DNA of 64,000 nucleotides. Origin: Verrucomicrobiota bacterium (GTDB lineage: Bacteria; Verrucomicrobiota; Verrucomicrobiia; Opitutales; Opitutaceae). This document shows positions 8,823 through 17,744 of this stretch, in pieces; position 1 is the stretch's first letter, and the number at the start of each line of letters is the position of its first letter. The position numbers were made by a program, and so were the translations under genes. Under the pieces are notes generated by a model, which ran no database searches, was not told the origin of the DNA, and saw only the letters and a program-made list of their open reading frames with translations. Where the stretch lies: NCBI GenBank assembly GCA_023416735.1, contig JAEZGX010000017.1, positions 124,001-188,000 of the forward strand, in the 5' to 3' direction.

Positions 8823-8873
8823 CCACACCTCAGCTCCACCTCCCTCTTTCCGGTTTAGCAACCCTCTCCCGAC

Positions 8874-9314
8874 ATGGCGCAAGGTTCCGTTCCCAAGGTT
8901 ACAGACGAAGTCAAAAAGAAGGCGCGCATTGAGATCATCCCTCTCATTGACGTTATCTTCTTTCTGCTGGCGACGTTCGTCTTGTTTACCCTCTCGCTGA
9001 ATAAGATTCAATCGGTGCCGATCAACTTGCCTGTCGCTTCCAATACGCCTGCGAGCAAGTCCGATCTCGACGAGACCGTGACCCTCCAGGTCTCCGACCA
9101 AGGTTCCTGCTACTGGAACAAGGAGCTGATCACGTTGGCCGAAATCGGCCCTCGCCTTCAGCAATACAAGACTCAAGTGCCCAACCCGCGCGTGCTGATC
9201 GCCGGCGATGACAAAGCCAAGTTCGGCGCGACGATCCTCGCCCTCGACGAGGTGCGCAAAGCGGGCATCCAGCAGGTTTCGGTTGAAACCCGCGTTCGCG
9301 GCACCGGCCGCTAA
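8874..9314 (+). CDS. exbD: Biopolymer transporter ExbD (second copy)
   Basis: This is an ExbD-family protein of 146 residues. It has a basic head, then the membrane segment IIPLIDVIFFLLATFVLFTL with the conserved Asp26, then a periplasmic domain. It shares the run KKARIEIIPLIDVIFFLLAT with the first copy. The periplasmic domain has its own sequence but the same layout (strand, YWNKELITL, then VLIAGDDKAKFG, then DEVRKAGIQQVSVETR). The tonB start is 20 bp downstream. Two ExbD subunits could form a mixed dimer in one ExbB channel or serve different TonB partners; this is inference. Confidence 0.93.
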   Translation: MAQGSVPKVTDEVKKKARIEIIPLIDVIFFLLATFVLFTLSLNKIQSVPINLPVASNTPASKSDLDETVTLQVSDQGSCYWNKELITLAEIGPRLQQYKTQVPNPRVLIAGDDKAKFGATILALDEVRKAGIQQVSVETRVRGTGR

Positions 9315-9334
9315 ACTCTGCGAATACACACACC

Positions 9335-9985
9335 ATGCGCCGCGATCTGATCATCGGTATCCTCCTCTCCATCGCATTCCACGGCGGTATCGCCTGGCTC
9401 GGAGAACTCGAATCATCCAAGCCCGTTCAACAGATCGTTGAGGAGGAGCCCACCATCGAATTGATGGAGATGCCGAAACTCGAGCCCGAGGAGCCCGAGA
9501 TCGTCGAATCCGACCAGGAGCAAACCTCTCCCGTCGAATTCGCTCCGCCCATGCAGCAGGACGTCCCGCAGATCGTTCAACTCGACTCCTTCGTCCAGCA
9601 AGTCCAGCCGCCTCCGCCCGAGGGTCTCAAGCCCAACATGGGGGTCATTAGCATCCCGCAAGGTCGTCCAGGCGGGTTCGCACAAGGCGTCGAAATCTTC
9701 GATATCTCGAAACTCGATCAACGCCCCCAGGCCCGCTCGACCCCCGCTCCCCAATATCCCTTCGAAATGCGCCGCGCCGGCATCACCGGTGAAGTCGTCG
9801 TCGAATTCATCGTGGATGCCAACGGGGACGTCCGTAACGCTTTCGCCGTGCGCTCCACCCAGCGCGAATTTGAAACCGCCGCTGTTCAAGCGGTAAGCAA
9901 ATGGAAATTCAAACCCGGTCGAAAAGGTGGCCGCGCGGTTAACACACGCATGCAGCAGCCCATCGCCTTCAATCTCGCCGAATAA
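9335..9985 (+). CDS. tonB: Energy transducer TonB
   Basis: The protein is 216 residues. It has a short basic N-terminus, a membrane anchor at about 7-22 with the SxxxH pattern (Ser12, His16) used for ExbB contact, an acidic Pro/Glu-rich spacer (about 30-120), and a C-terminal TonB domain at about 125-216. That domain holds PQYPFEMRRAGITGEVVVEF and VSKWKFKPG. It transmits proton-motive energy to outer-membrane receptors; none is encoded in this window. The TAA stop shares one base with the ATG of the next gene, so the TPR protein is probably co-translated. Confidence 0.93.
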   Translation: MRRDLIIGILLSIAFHGGIAWLGELESSKPVQQIVEEEPTIELMEMPKLEPEEPEIVESDQEQTSPVEFAPPMQQDVPQIVQLDSFVQQVQPPPPEGLKPNMGVISIPQGRPGGFAQGVEIFDISKLDQRPQARSTPAPQYPFEMRRAGITGEVVVEFIVDANGDVRNAFAVRSTQREFETAAVQAVSKWKFKPGRKGGRAVNTRMQQPIAFNLAE

Positions 9986-11442
9986 TGCTGACCGTTTTAT
10001 CCCTCTCCCCGCGCGGCCGTCGTTATCGCCGCGCTCTTTTCTGTGCGCTCGCCGCAGCCCTGGCGACACCCGTCGTCCTCTCCGCGGCCGATCAGCCCGC
10101 TCATCACCTCGACGAGCGCGTCGCCACCGAGCTTCAAAAGCTTCAACCGCTCGTCGACGCGAAGAACTGGGATGGCTCCCTCGCTCTCATTCAGACGCTC
10201 AAGTCGAGTGCGAAGCCCGAGAGCTACGATCTCGCCTTCCTCTCCGACATCGAGGCCAAGCTCTATCTCCAAAAGGGCGACTACTCGAAGGTCCCCCCGC
10301 CGTGGGAACAAGCCCTTCGTCTTCACGACAAGTTCAACTATTTTCAGCCCGCCGCCGTTCAGGACATTCTCTATTACCTGGCGCAGATCTATTACCAGGA
10401 AGCGACCGGCACAAAGAACGCCGCCGTCCAGAAAGAATCGTTCGCGAAAGCCCAGTCCTACCTCCAGCGCTGGTTCGCCAACAACACGAAGCCCGACTAC
10501 GATCCGGCCATTCAGGAAGCCGCGATCTTCCACGCCTCGCTGCTCTACAACCAGGCCGCCCTCGATCAAGAGAACATCGATAAGGAACTGTTGAAGAAGG
10601 CGGAAGCGGAAGTCGAACGCGGCCTCCGTCTCACGCCCCGGCCCAAGGATACCCTCTACATCCTTCTGCTCGCGATTAATCAGACGCTCAACAACTACGA
10701 GAAGCTCGCTGATGTCCTAGAACTCCTCGTCAAACAGTATCCGGCCAAGAAGGACTACTGGGGTCAGCTCGCCGGCGTTTACCTCACGTTGGCCAATCAG
10801 CAGAATCTGGATGCGCGCACGGCTCGCGAATACAACACTCGCGCCATCCTCGCTATCGAGCGCGCCCAGGCCCTGGGCTTCATGAAGACGCCCAAGGACA
10901 ACTATACGCTCGTGGGCATCTACTTCAACGTCGGCCAATTCGGTCGCGCCACGGATCTCCTGCACGCTGGCCTCCGCGACGGCTCCATCGAAAACGATCA
11001 GAAGAACTGGGAACTCCTCGCCTACTCCTACCAACAAGTCGACCGCCCGCTTCAAGCCATCGACGCCCTCCGCGAGGGTGCGAAGAAGTTCCCCAAGTCC
11101 GGCCAGCTCGATTACCAGATCGCTCAGATCGCCTACTCTCTCAACCGGGCCGAAGACGCCTATAAATCGCTGGAGCAGGCGATCGAAAAAGGCGGCTTGG
11201 AAAAGCCCGGCGCCGTCCACGGTTTCATGGCCTACGTGGCGTGGGAACTCGGTAAGCTCCAGGAAGCCGCCGCTTCCGTCGACAAGGCTCTCGCCTCCCC
11301 CGACGCGAAGAATGACCAGCAGCTTCCCCGCCTCAAGACCGCTATCGAAGAAGCCATCCGCGAAAAAGAAGCTCCTGCCGAAACTCCCGCCGCTCAACCG
11401 GCCGAGTCAGACGACGCCGCCGAAGAGCCCAAAACGCTCTAA
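9985..11442 (+). CDS. Exported TPR protein of the TonB operon
   Basis: The protein is 485 residues. It starts with a signal peptide (about 1-35: basic RGRRYRR, hydrophobic core, cleavage around LSAADQ). The rest is alpha-helical tetratricopeptide repeats, for example the stretches around ALREGAKKFPKSGQLDYQIAQ and AEDAYKSLEQAIEKGG. The C-terminal 30 residues are Ala/Pro/Glu-rich. It starts in the last base of the tonB stop, so it belongs to that operon. Its likely place is the periplasm. A scaffold role between TonB-ExbBD and envelope partners is a guess from position, and the function is unknown. Confidence 0.85.
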   Translation: MLTVLSLSPRGRRYRRALFCALAAALATPVVLSAADQPAHHLDERVATELQKLQPLVDAKNWDGSLALIQTLKSSAKPESYDLAFLSDIEAKLYLQKGDYSKVPPPWEQALRLHDKFNYFQPAAVQDILYYLAQIYYQEATGTKNAAVQKESFAKAQSYLQRWFANNTKPDYDPAIQEAAIFHASLLYNQAALDQENIDKELLKKAEAEVERGLRLTPRPKDTLYILLLAINQTLNNYEKLADVLELLVKQYPAKKDYWGQLAGVYLTLANQQNLDARTAREYNTRAILAIERAQALGFMKTPKDNYTLVGIYFNVGQFGRATDLLHAGLRDGSIENDQKNWELLAYSYQQVDRPLQAIDALREGAKKFPKSGQLDYQIAQIAYSLNRAEDAYKSLEQAIEKGGLEKPGAVHGFMAYVAWELGKLQEAAASVDKALASPDAKNDQQLPRLKTAIEEAIREKEAPAETPAAQPAESDDAAEEPKTL

Positions 11443-11454
11443 TCGCCCCTCTCC

Positions 11455-12000
11455 ATGAAGAAAACCTACATTTACTTCCTCGTTCCCCTCATCGGCCTCA
11501 TCGCCTTCGGGGCGCTCTACTGGAACTTCGATGCCGAATACGCGGCTAAGGAAGCCGCGGAAAAAGCCGCCATCCGCAAGGCCAAGGAGGATAAGCTCGC
11601 CAAGGAAGCGAAGGATCGCGAGATCGCCATCAAGGACGCCATCGATGCCCAGGAACGCCGCAAGGCCGAACGCGCCGCGAAGGAAGCCAAGGACAAGGCG
11701 GATCGCGAAGCGCGTGAGCTCGCCATCGAAGCCCGCGACCGCGCCAATCGCGAACAGCAGAAACTCGCCCAGCAGGTCGAACGCCTTGAGAAGGAAGTGA
11801 AAGCCGAGCAGGAAGCCATCAAGGAGATCCAAAAGGAATTCCAGCTCGCCAAGGATGAGCAGCAGTTCCTGAAGGACTACGTGAAACAAGCCGAAGCCAA
11901 CACGAAGAGCCTCACCGAAGTCCTGGAAAAGATCACGGCGGCCGACAAGGCTCGCGCCCAGGCGGAAGCCGCTGCGGCGGCCAAAGGCCGGAATTCCTAA
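11455..12000 (+). CDS. Membrane-anchored coiled-coil protein (first of two)
   Basis: The protein is 181 residues: one N-terminal membrane segment (about 4-23, YIYFLVPLIGLIAFGALYW), then an almost continuous charged helix rich in Ala, Lys, Glu and Arg, predicted as a long coiled coil. No catalytic motif is seen. It starts 12 bp after the TPR gene and is followed 10 bp later by a second protein of the same design. No known family is recognised with confidence. Such a rod could span part of the periplasm or form a filament beside the TonB complex; that is inference. Confidence 0.75.
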   Translation: MKKTYIYFLVPLIGLIAFGALYWNFDAEYAAKEAAEKAAIRKAKEDKLAKEAKDREIAIKDAIDAQERRKAERAAKEAKDKADREARELAIEARDRANREQQKLAQQVERLEKEVKAEQEAIKEIQKEFQLAKDEQQFLKDYVKQAEANTKSLTEVLEKITAADKARAQAEAAAAAKGRNS

Positions 12001-12010
12001 TTTACCCAGC

Positions 12011-12544
12011 ATGAAAAAGTGGATCTATCTCATCTCGGTCGGCGGCATGCTGGCCATCTTCATGTTCTTCTACTTCGCGCACGTGAAGGAAGCCGAGATC
12101 AAGGAACAGCAGGAAAAGGCAGAAGCCGCGGCGAAGGCCAAGGAAGAGGCCGAGCGCAAGGCTACCATCGAGGAAAAAGCCCGCGAAGACGCCGAACGCC
12201 GCGCCCGCGAACGCGCCGAAGCCGAAGCGAAGAAGGAAGCCGACCGCCTCGCCAAGTGGGAATCTGAGAACAAGAAGATTCAGGACGCCACCGACGAGAT
12301 GAACGCGAAGGCCGACGCCTATTCGAAGGAAATCTCGGCGCTGGAAGTTGAACTCAACCGCCTCCGCACGGAGAAGGAAAAGCTCAACCGCGACGCCTTC
12401 GAATTCGCCAAGCAGGTCGAGCAGGCCCGCATCGCCAAGCGCAATGCCGAGCTCGAAATTCAGCGCATGACCGACATGATCGCTCGTCGCGCTGCTGAAA
12501 GTTCATTGAGCCGCGCTCCGGCCGCTCCTCCGACTCGCTCCTGA
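12011..12544 (+). CDS. Membrane-anchored coiled-coil protein (second of two)
   Basis: The protein is 177 residues, with the same plan as its upstream neighbour. It has the N-terminal membrane segment KWIYLISVGGMLAIFMFFYF and a long charged coiled coil (AEAAAKAKEEAERKA-type text). A short Ser/Pro/Ala tail ends it. The two proteins look like diverged tandem duplicates or heterodimer partners. It is the last gene of the exbB operon; an intrinsic terminator begins 28 bp after the stop. Function unknown. Confidence 0.75.
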   Translation: MKKWIYLISVGGMLAIFMFFYFAHVKEAEIKEQQEKAEAAAKAKEEAERKATIEEKAREDAERRARERAEAEAKKEADRLAKWESENKKIQDATDEMNAKADAYSKEISALEVELNRLRTEKEKLNRDAFEFAKQVEQARIAKRNAELEIQRMTDMIARRAAESSLSRAPAAPPTRS

Positions 12545-12572
12545 GCAAGCGCTCCTTCATCGATCAACTCTC

Positions 12573-12603
12573 AACCCAAGGCATAACAACCTTGGGTTTT
12601 TTT
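12573..12603 (+). terminator. Intrinsic terminator of the exbB-tonB operon
   Basis: The stem AACCCAAGG (12573-12581) pairs with CCTTGGGTT (12590-12598) across an 8-nt loop, and a T run reaches 12603. It is directly downstream of the last operon gene on the same strand. Confidence 0.9.
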
Positions 12604-12612
12604 CTGCCTATT

Positions 12613-12662
12613 ATTCGCGTCCCATCCACTGTCACGACAACCGGACGCGAATCTTTCCCAGA
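12613..12662. repeat. Perfect 10-bp inverted repeat upstream of tRNA-Pro
   Basis: ATTCGCGTCC at 12613-12622 is matched by GGACGCGAAT at 12653-12662 with a 30-bp spacer. It lies between the operon terminator and tRNA-Pro. It may be a protein-binding site or chance; no function is known. Confidence 0.4.
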
Positions 12663-12735
12663 TTTTGTTTGCGGCCGCTCCACCCGTGGCTTTTTCTCCG
12701 CCTTCCTCGAAGCGGAAAGCGTCGAGAGAAGATGT

Positions 12736-14165
<1,430 letters not shown>

Positions 14166-14169
<4 letters not shown>

Positions 14170-14375
14170 GAACGCAGCGACTCAGGCGGACGAAGGCTTT
14201 CCACGTAGCGCAGCACAGCGGACAATTCGACCCGCGTTGCCTGTCCAATCTTCAACGGCCGCGGAAAGCGACCGCGTTGAATCTCACGCTCGAGCGTGCG
14301 TTTCGACACAGCCAAACGCTCAGCGGCTTGTTGCAAGGTGAGGAGCTGGGGAAGCTCCGGAGTGTTCTGATTCAC
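14166..14375 (-). CDS. Small HTH protein, excisionase/AlpA-like
   Basis: The protein is 69 residues. The segment LLTLQQAAERLAVSKRTLEREIQRGRFPRPLKIG is the MerR/excisionase-type winged HTH. The residues after it (RVELSAVLRYVESLRP) match the closing strand and helix. It overlaps the integrase start by 4 nt (ATGA), the usual arrangement for an excisionase or a regulator of the integrase. Which of the two HTH proteins in the element is the directionality factor cannot be decided from sequence. Confidence 0.82.
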
Positions 14376-14395
14376 GGAAGTCCTTTCGTTAGAAA

Positions 14396-14650
14396 TTACG
14401 ACTCATCCGCGAACGCTTTCGCATCCGCGTGAACTCGTTTATTTCTCTCTGTGACCCCGTAGGCGGGACTCGCGTCGCTCACTGCTCCCCCGGAGAATCG
14501 GGAAGAAGGCTCATTGGCGCGGCCCGTAGCACTTGACCGAATACGAGGCAGAGCCTCGCCCGCATCGCTAGCGTCCAAAGAGTCGCTAACAGCTCCCAAT
14601 CTTTGCAAGCCAGAAACGACTTGCCGCGACATGTCATGCCCACGAATCAC
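14396..14650 (-). CDS. Doubtful small frame between the two HTH genes
   Basis: This is an 84-residue frame with a GTG start at 14650 that overlaps the TGA of the upstream HTH gene by 4 nt. Coupled starts of this kind favour a real gene. Against it, the text is Ser/Ala/Gly/Arg-rich with no recognisable domain, and the DNA contains a hairpin (CGAGGC-AGA-GCCTCG, 14544-14558) whose stem recurs elsewhere in the element. It may equally be non-coding DNA. Confidence 0.3.
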   Translation of the reverse strand: MIRGHDMSRQVVSGLQRLGAVSDSLDASDAGEALPRIRSSATGRANEPSSRFSGGAVSDASPAYGVTERNKRVHADAKAFADES

Positions 14651-14991
14651 GGGAGTCGAGATGGGTCACCGGGTGAAAACCTCCGCGCCTGATTGGCGGC
14701 GATTTCAGCCTCTTCAGCCCGCGTCCGCGTCATCCACGCCATTGCATCAGCCACCGATTTTCGACGCTTCCGCAACGCTTCAGTCCTTTGACGCCGCAGG
14801 TAGTTATCGAGGTCCTTTGCAAGCACACGCACGCAACCGCCCAGGACGACGGGGCGCGCAACCTCTCCCGACGCAAAAAGCTGCTCCAACTTGTAACGTG
14901 ACAGTGATAGCCGCTTTGCTGCTTCATCTAGCGTTATAAGTAGCTCAATCTGCCGCTCTTTAACTTCATCGTGTTGAGTGCTCATGATCAA
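14647..14991 (-). CDS. HTH DNA-binding protein of the mini element
   Basis: The protein is 114 residues. It has an excisionase/MerR-type HTH at about 17-65 (LLITLDEAAKRLSLSRYKLEQLF, then VVLGGCVRVLAKDLDNYLRR) followed by a charged helical tail. It resembles the 69-residue HTH protein in the same element but is longer and clearly diverged. It could be the repressor or control protein of the element while the shorter one is the excisionase, or the reverse. Start: an ATG at 14991, with a second in-frame ATG at codon 3. Confidence 0.8.
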   Translation of the reverse strand: MIMSTQHDEVKERQIELLITLDEAAKRLSLSRYKLEQLFASGEVARPVVLGGCVRVLAKDLDNYLRRQRTEALRKRRKSVADAMAWMTRTRAEEAEIAANQARRFSPGDPSRLP

Positions 14992-15423
14992 AAGTCACCG
15001 CGACTAGCCGCGACACCGGTGCAAAAAAAGTGTGGGTTATGGCGCATAGACTAAAGGCGCCGGAGTGTCCGGCGGCCTCATTGTCGCTTCCTGTCGTTTC
15101 GGGTTTTCCGGCGCGCTGGCGCGCGGTCGCGCGGCCGCAGAGCGGCCATCGCGACCGCAACGCCAGCGCGGCCAGAACGACGATCGCAAAACTACCAAGG
15201 CACGCGCCCGCGTCGCGGCTGACCGCCTCGCGCCTAGTAGCCGATCGCCCAATCCCCAAACCGCATAGAAGGGGGCTGAGCCTGCATTTGCGGTGCTCCC
15301 CCGCGAAGCGCGCGGCGCGCTCACCCGCACGCTCCGGCCCCCTCACACCAGGCGAGGCTTCGCCTCGTCGCGGGAGAACTCCGCGCCGGCTCCAACCTCG
15401 CCGCGCTACCTGAGCGATCGCGC
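14992..15423. other. GC-rich, hairpin-rich segment of the mini element, no confident gene
   Basis: These 432 bp lie between the HTH gene and the next unknown gene. Open frames exist on both strands but their translations are Arg/Ala/Ser/Pro-rich and look like by-products of high GC. The segment holds the long hairpin at 15110-15173 and a smaller one, CGAGGC-TTC-GCCTCG, at 15353-15367. It may be a control or replication-related region. Confidence 0.5.
15110..15173. repeat. Long GC-rich hairpin in the mini element
   Basis: The outer arm GGCGCGCTGGCG (from 15110) through GCGGTCGCG (to 15131) pairs with 15150-15173, whose reverse complement reads GGCCGCGCTGGCG then TTGCGGTCGCG. There is a one-base bulge and a small mismatch. 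The inner stem GGCCGC (15133-15138) pairs perfectly with GCGGCC (15142-15147) around AGA. The total is about 28 base pairs. Confidence 0.7.
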
Positions 15424-15780
15424 TCATACTGCGCACTGCCGCCGCGCAATCTGCGCCCGGACACGGTCAACGAAATCAACCGACGACTCGCCGACTTTCA
15501 CCTTTAGCCCTCCCCGCGCTTTCGTCCCCAAAAGCCGCTTCTGACGAGCAACGATACGCGCAACCTCCGCAGCACTTTTCAGCGGAAGACAATGGCGCCC
15601 CTCCATCCTTTCCGCCGTAAGTTCCGCCTCGCGTTGTTCCGGTGTCAGCGACGCCCAATAAAGCCTTTGAGCACGGGCTGCGATCTCAGCCGGATCGGGG
15701 ATGACAACGCTCCATCCTCGCACCCGATCCTTCCAGCGTTCGACTTTCTCCAGCCGCGCTTTCACGAAACACACTCCCAT
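15424..15780 (-). CDS. Hypothetical protein of the mini element
   Basis: The protein is 118 residues from the ATG at 15780; a GTG at 15774 is an alternative, and the open frame reaches 15825. It is soluble and charged, with helical stretches (VVIPDPAEIAARAQRLYWASLTPEQREAEL, in part) and a C-terminal basic region. The composition is protein-like and unlike the surrounding GC-driven frames. No family is recognised. It overlaps the 3' end of the upstream gene by about 19 nt, so the two are probably co-transcribed. Confidence 0.6.
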   Translation of the reverse strand: MGVCFVKARLEKVERWKDRVRGWSVVIPDPAEIAARAQRLYWASLTPEQREAELTAERMEGRHCLPLKSAAEVARIVARQKRLLGTKARGGLKVKVGESSVDFVDRVRAQIARRQCAV

Positions 15781-16052
15781 TCCCGAGCACGAACACGCTC
15801 GTTTTCCCAAGACACCGCCTCCCATTCCTCCAGGAGCTGCGTCGCGGTCACACAGCGGATTTCATTCTGATAGCTGCCGCCTCTCCACGCCCAGCCAGCA
15901 AACACTTCGCCTTCGTTGAAAGTGAACCACCACTCGAAATCGCCCGGCGTAGAGCTCGCCAAAAGGCTCCGAAGCACGTGCAGACCTAAGTTGATTTTGA
16001 TGAGGTCACGATGAAGCGACGCAACCGACGATGCATTTTCCTGTGAGTTCAT
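15762..16052 (-). CDS. Hypothetical small acidic protein of the mini element
   Basis: The protein is 96 residues, rich in Trp and Glu (FEWWFTFNEGEVFAGWAWRGG). It looks like a small globular alpha/beta protein. The family is not recognised. It is the first gene inside the right end of the element, starting 69 bp from the attR core. Being first in the presumed leftward transcript, it could be an accessory or cargo gene, but nothing shows a function. Confidence 0.6.
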   Translation of the reverse strand: MNSQENASSVASLHRDLIKINLGLHVLRSLLASSTPGDFEWWFTFNEGEVFAGWAWRGGSYQNEIRCVTATQLLEEWEAVSWENERVRAREWECVS

Positions 16053-16068
16053 TTGTGCGATACGGTTA

Positions 16069-16087
16069 GACGTTACTGGTTAACGTC
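16069..16087. repeat. Inverted repeat next to attR
   Basis: GACGTTA (16069-16075) and TAACGTC (16081-16087) form a perfect 7-bp inverted repeat with a 5-bp spacer. It lies 33 bp inside the attR core and 16 bp upstream of the first element gene. It is a possible integrase/excisionase arm site or operator. Confidence 0.45.
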
Positions 16088-16120
16088 CTGCCGTTCGCTG
16101 CGTTGTGATTCTCCCTCAGA

Positions 16121-16148
16121 GAGTTCGAATCTCACCGCCCCGACCATC
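16121..16148. repeat. attR: 28-bp direct repeat, right copy
   Basis: This is an exact copy of 12787-12814, the 3' end of tRNA-Pro with its CCA plus TC. It has no tRNA body in front of it, so it is the displaced original 3' end left by integration. It closes the element; the chromosome backbone resumes at once with the MBL-fold gene. Confidence 0.92.
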
Positions 16149-16163
16149 GCCGCCGCCTGCGGC

Positions 16164-17006
16164 TCACAACACGAACGGATTGTAGCGCAGTTCGTTTTCC
16201 ACCGTGGTCAACGGTCCATGGCCAGGCGCAATCACGGTTTCCGGCGGCACCGACTGCAGCATCCGCCTCAGATTGGCCGCGAGTTGCTTCCGGCAAAATT
16301 GCGCCCCTCCGACCGACCCCGCGAAGAATAGATCGCCCGAAATCAGCAAACCCGCGGCCCGTTTCCGATTCTTCGCTACGACCAGGTAGCAATTGTGCGC
16401 CGGGGTGTGCCCGGGCGTGCTGAACGCCGTCACCATCAGCTCTCCGTAGTGCTTCCGCTCCCCTTCGGTCACCACGTCGCCACACGGGACTTTCGCCCCT
16501 CGCGGACAATACGCCTCTCGGATCCCGAAACGCTCGACGGCTGCACAAAGCGCCCCGGTGTGCTCGCCCTCCACATGGGTCAAAAACACTGCGTCCACTC
16601 CACTGATCTCCGGCGGCCACACCGCCTCCAGCGTGTCGATCCCCGGCCCGGTATCGAACAACACCCCGTGCGTGGCGCCCCGCTCCGCCACTAAGTAGGC
16701 GTTCGCAACGCCGATCCCATGACGCATCCGCAGCGGATACAGCGCAAAGGGCAACATCACGGGCGCCGGCAGCGGATACCTCCCGCACCCCAGCGCGCAC
16801 AATCCCACCTCGTTCAATCCCAACACCGCAGCCAGGCGCCGCAGCTCATCCGTCGATAGTTCAGGCCGATAGTTGATCGCATCACGAATACGATTCGGCG
16901 CCACATCCGCTCGGCGCCCCAACGCGTCTTCGTTGAGGCCCGCATGGCGCATGGCCTTCTCCAGGACATCGCCGAGTTCGTCCTCTAGTGGCACGACATT
17001 CAGCAC
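16164..17006 (-). CDS. HTH-metallo-beta-lactamase fold fusion protein
   Basis: The protein is 280 residues. Residues about 8-75 look like an XRE-type HTH (LGRRADVAPNRIRDAINYRPELSTDELRRLAAVLGL, in part). Residues about 85-280 form a glyoxalase-II-like MBL domain: FDTGPG (117-122), THVEGEH (143-149), TPGH (His200), SGDLFF (Asp225), APGHGPL (His263). The canonical HxHxDH is altered: His144, Glu146, Glu148, His149. The later ligands are present, so metal binding may survive in changed form. It could be an enzyme with a regulatory head or a metabolite-sensing regulator. A GTG start at 17006 faces pyrE, which starts 80 bp away. It is the first backbone gene after the mini element. Confidence 0.8.
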   Translation of the reverse strand: MLNVVPLEDELGDVLEKAMRHAGLNEDALGRRADVAPNRIRDAINYRPELSTDELRRLAAVLGLNEVGLCALGCGRYPLPAPVMLPFALYPLRMRHGIGVANAYLVAERGATHGVLFDTGPGIDTLEAVWPPEISGVDAVFLTHVEGEHTGALCAAVERFGIREAYCPRGAKVPCGDVVTEGERKHYGELMVTAFSTPGHTPAHNCYLVVAKNRKRAAGLLISGDLFFAGSVGGAQFCRKQLAANLRRMLQSVPPETVIAPGHGPLTTVENELRYNPFVL

Positions 17007-17086
17007 GGCCTTCGAAAATTAAGAGCCGGCCCGTCAGCACGCAAAATGATTTTGTTTTTTCGGCCACCCGCGGCAGCGTCGTCGCC

Positions 17087-17656
17087 ATGGATCCAGTTCA
17101 GAAAGAGATACTCGACATCTTCGTTCGCACCCGCGCGCTGCAAGAGGGCCATTTCATCCTGCGCTCCGGACTCCACAGCGGCCACTATTTCCAATGCGCC
17201 CAGGTTTGCCAGCGACTCGATGCGGTTGAGCGTCTCGCGCAACTGCTCCTCGCCAAGCTACAGCGGCACTCCTTCACCACCGTGCTCGCTCCCGCCATGG
17301 GCGGCCTCGTCATCGGTCAGGAACTCGCCCGCCAGGCCCGTGCCCGTTACCTCTTCGCCGAAAAGGAAAATAACACGCTCGTTATGCGCCGCGGCTTCGT
17401 CATCGCCCCCGGTGAACGCGTGCTCATCGCCGAGGACGTGGTCACACGCGGCGGGCGTGTGGTCGAATGCCTCGACATCGTGCGCAAAGCCGGCGGCGTG
17501 CCCGTCGCGGTCGCCATGCTCGTCGATCGCAGCGCCGGCTCCGCGCGCTTCGACATTCCCGTGGTCTCCTTGCTCGAACTCAGCTTTCCGACATTTCCCG
17601 CCGACGCCGTCCCCGATTGGCTCGCGAAAATTCCCGTTCAAAAGCCGGGCAGCTGA
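17087..17656 (+). CDS. pyrE: Orotate phosphoribosyltransferase
   Basis: The enzyme joins orotate and PRPP to give orotidine 5'-phosphate in pyrimidine synthesis, in the cytoplasm. It is 189 residues from the ATG at 17087, a little shorter than E. coli PyrE. The PRPP-binding signature VLIAEDVVTRGGR is at 112-124. The flexible-loop lysine region is at AEKENN (91-96), and GHFILRSGLHSGHYF near the N-terminus is typical of the PyrE subfamily found outside enterics. The frame is open upstream of 17087 but carries no family similarity there. No other pyr gene is adjacent. Confidence 0.94.
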   Translation: MDPVQKEILDIFVRTRALQEGHFILRSGLHSGHYFQCAQVCQRLDAVERLAQLLLAKLQRHSFTTVLAPAMGGLVIGQELARQARARYLFAEKENNTLVMRRGFVIAPGERVLIAEDVVTRGGRVVECLDIVRKAGGVPVAVAMLVDRSAGSARFDIPVVSLLELSFPTFPADAVPDWLAKIPVQKPGS

Positions 17657-17744
17657 GTCGTCCCCGGCAGAGGGGCTCCGGTCCGCACCGCGAACTACCC
17701 CAAGGCGTCCGCCCGCGCGAGCGTTCGCCTACCCGCCGGTCAGC

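Noticed and set aside
14966..15436. Frames on both strands in the GC-rich part of the mini element (156 and 127 codons)
   Set aside because: They overlap each other and cover hairpins, and their composition is Arg/Ala/Pro/Ser-rich without a domain or coupling to a neighbour.
16121..16147. Apparent second tRNA-Pro
   Set aside because: Only the 3' end is present; there is no D arm or anticodon arm in front. It is the attR copy.
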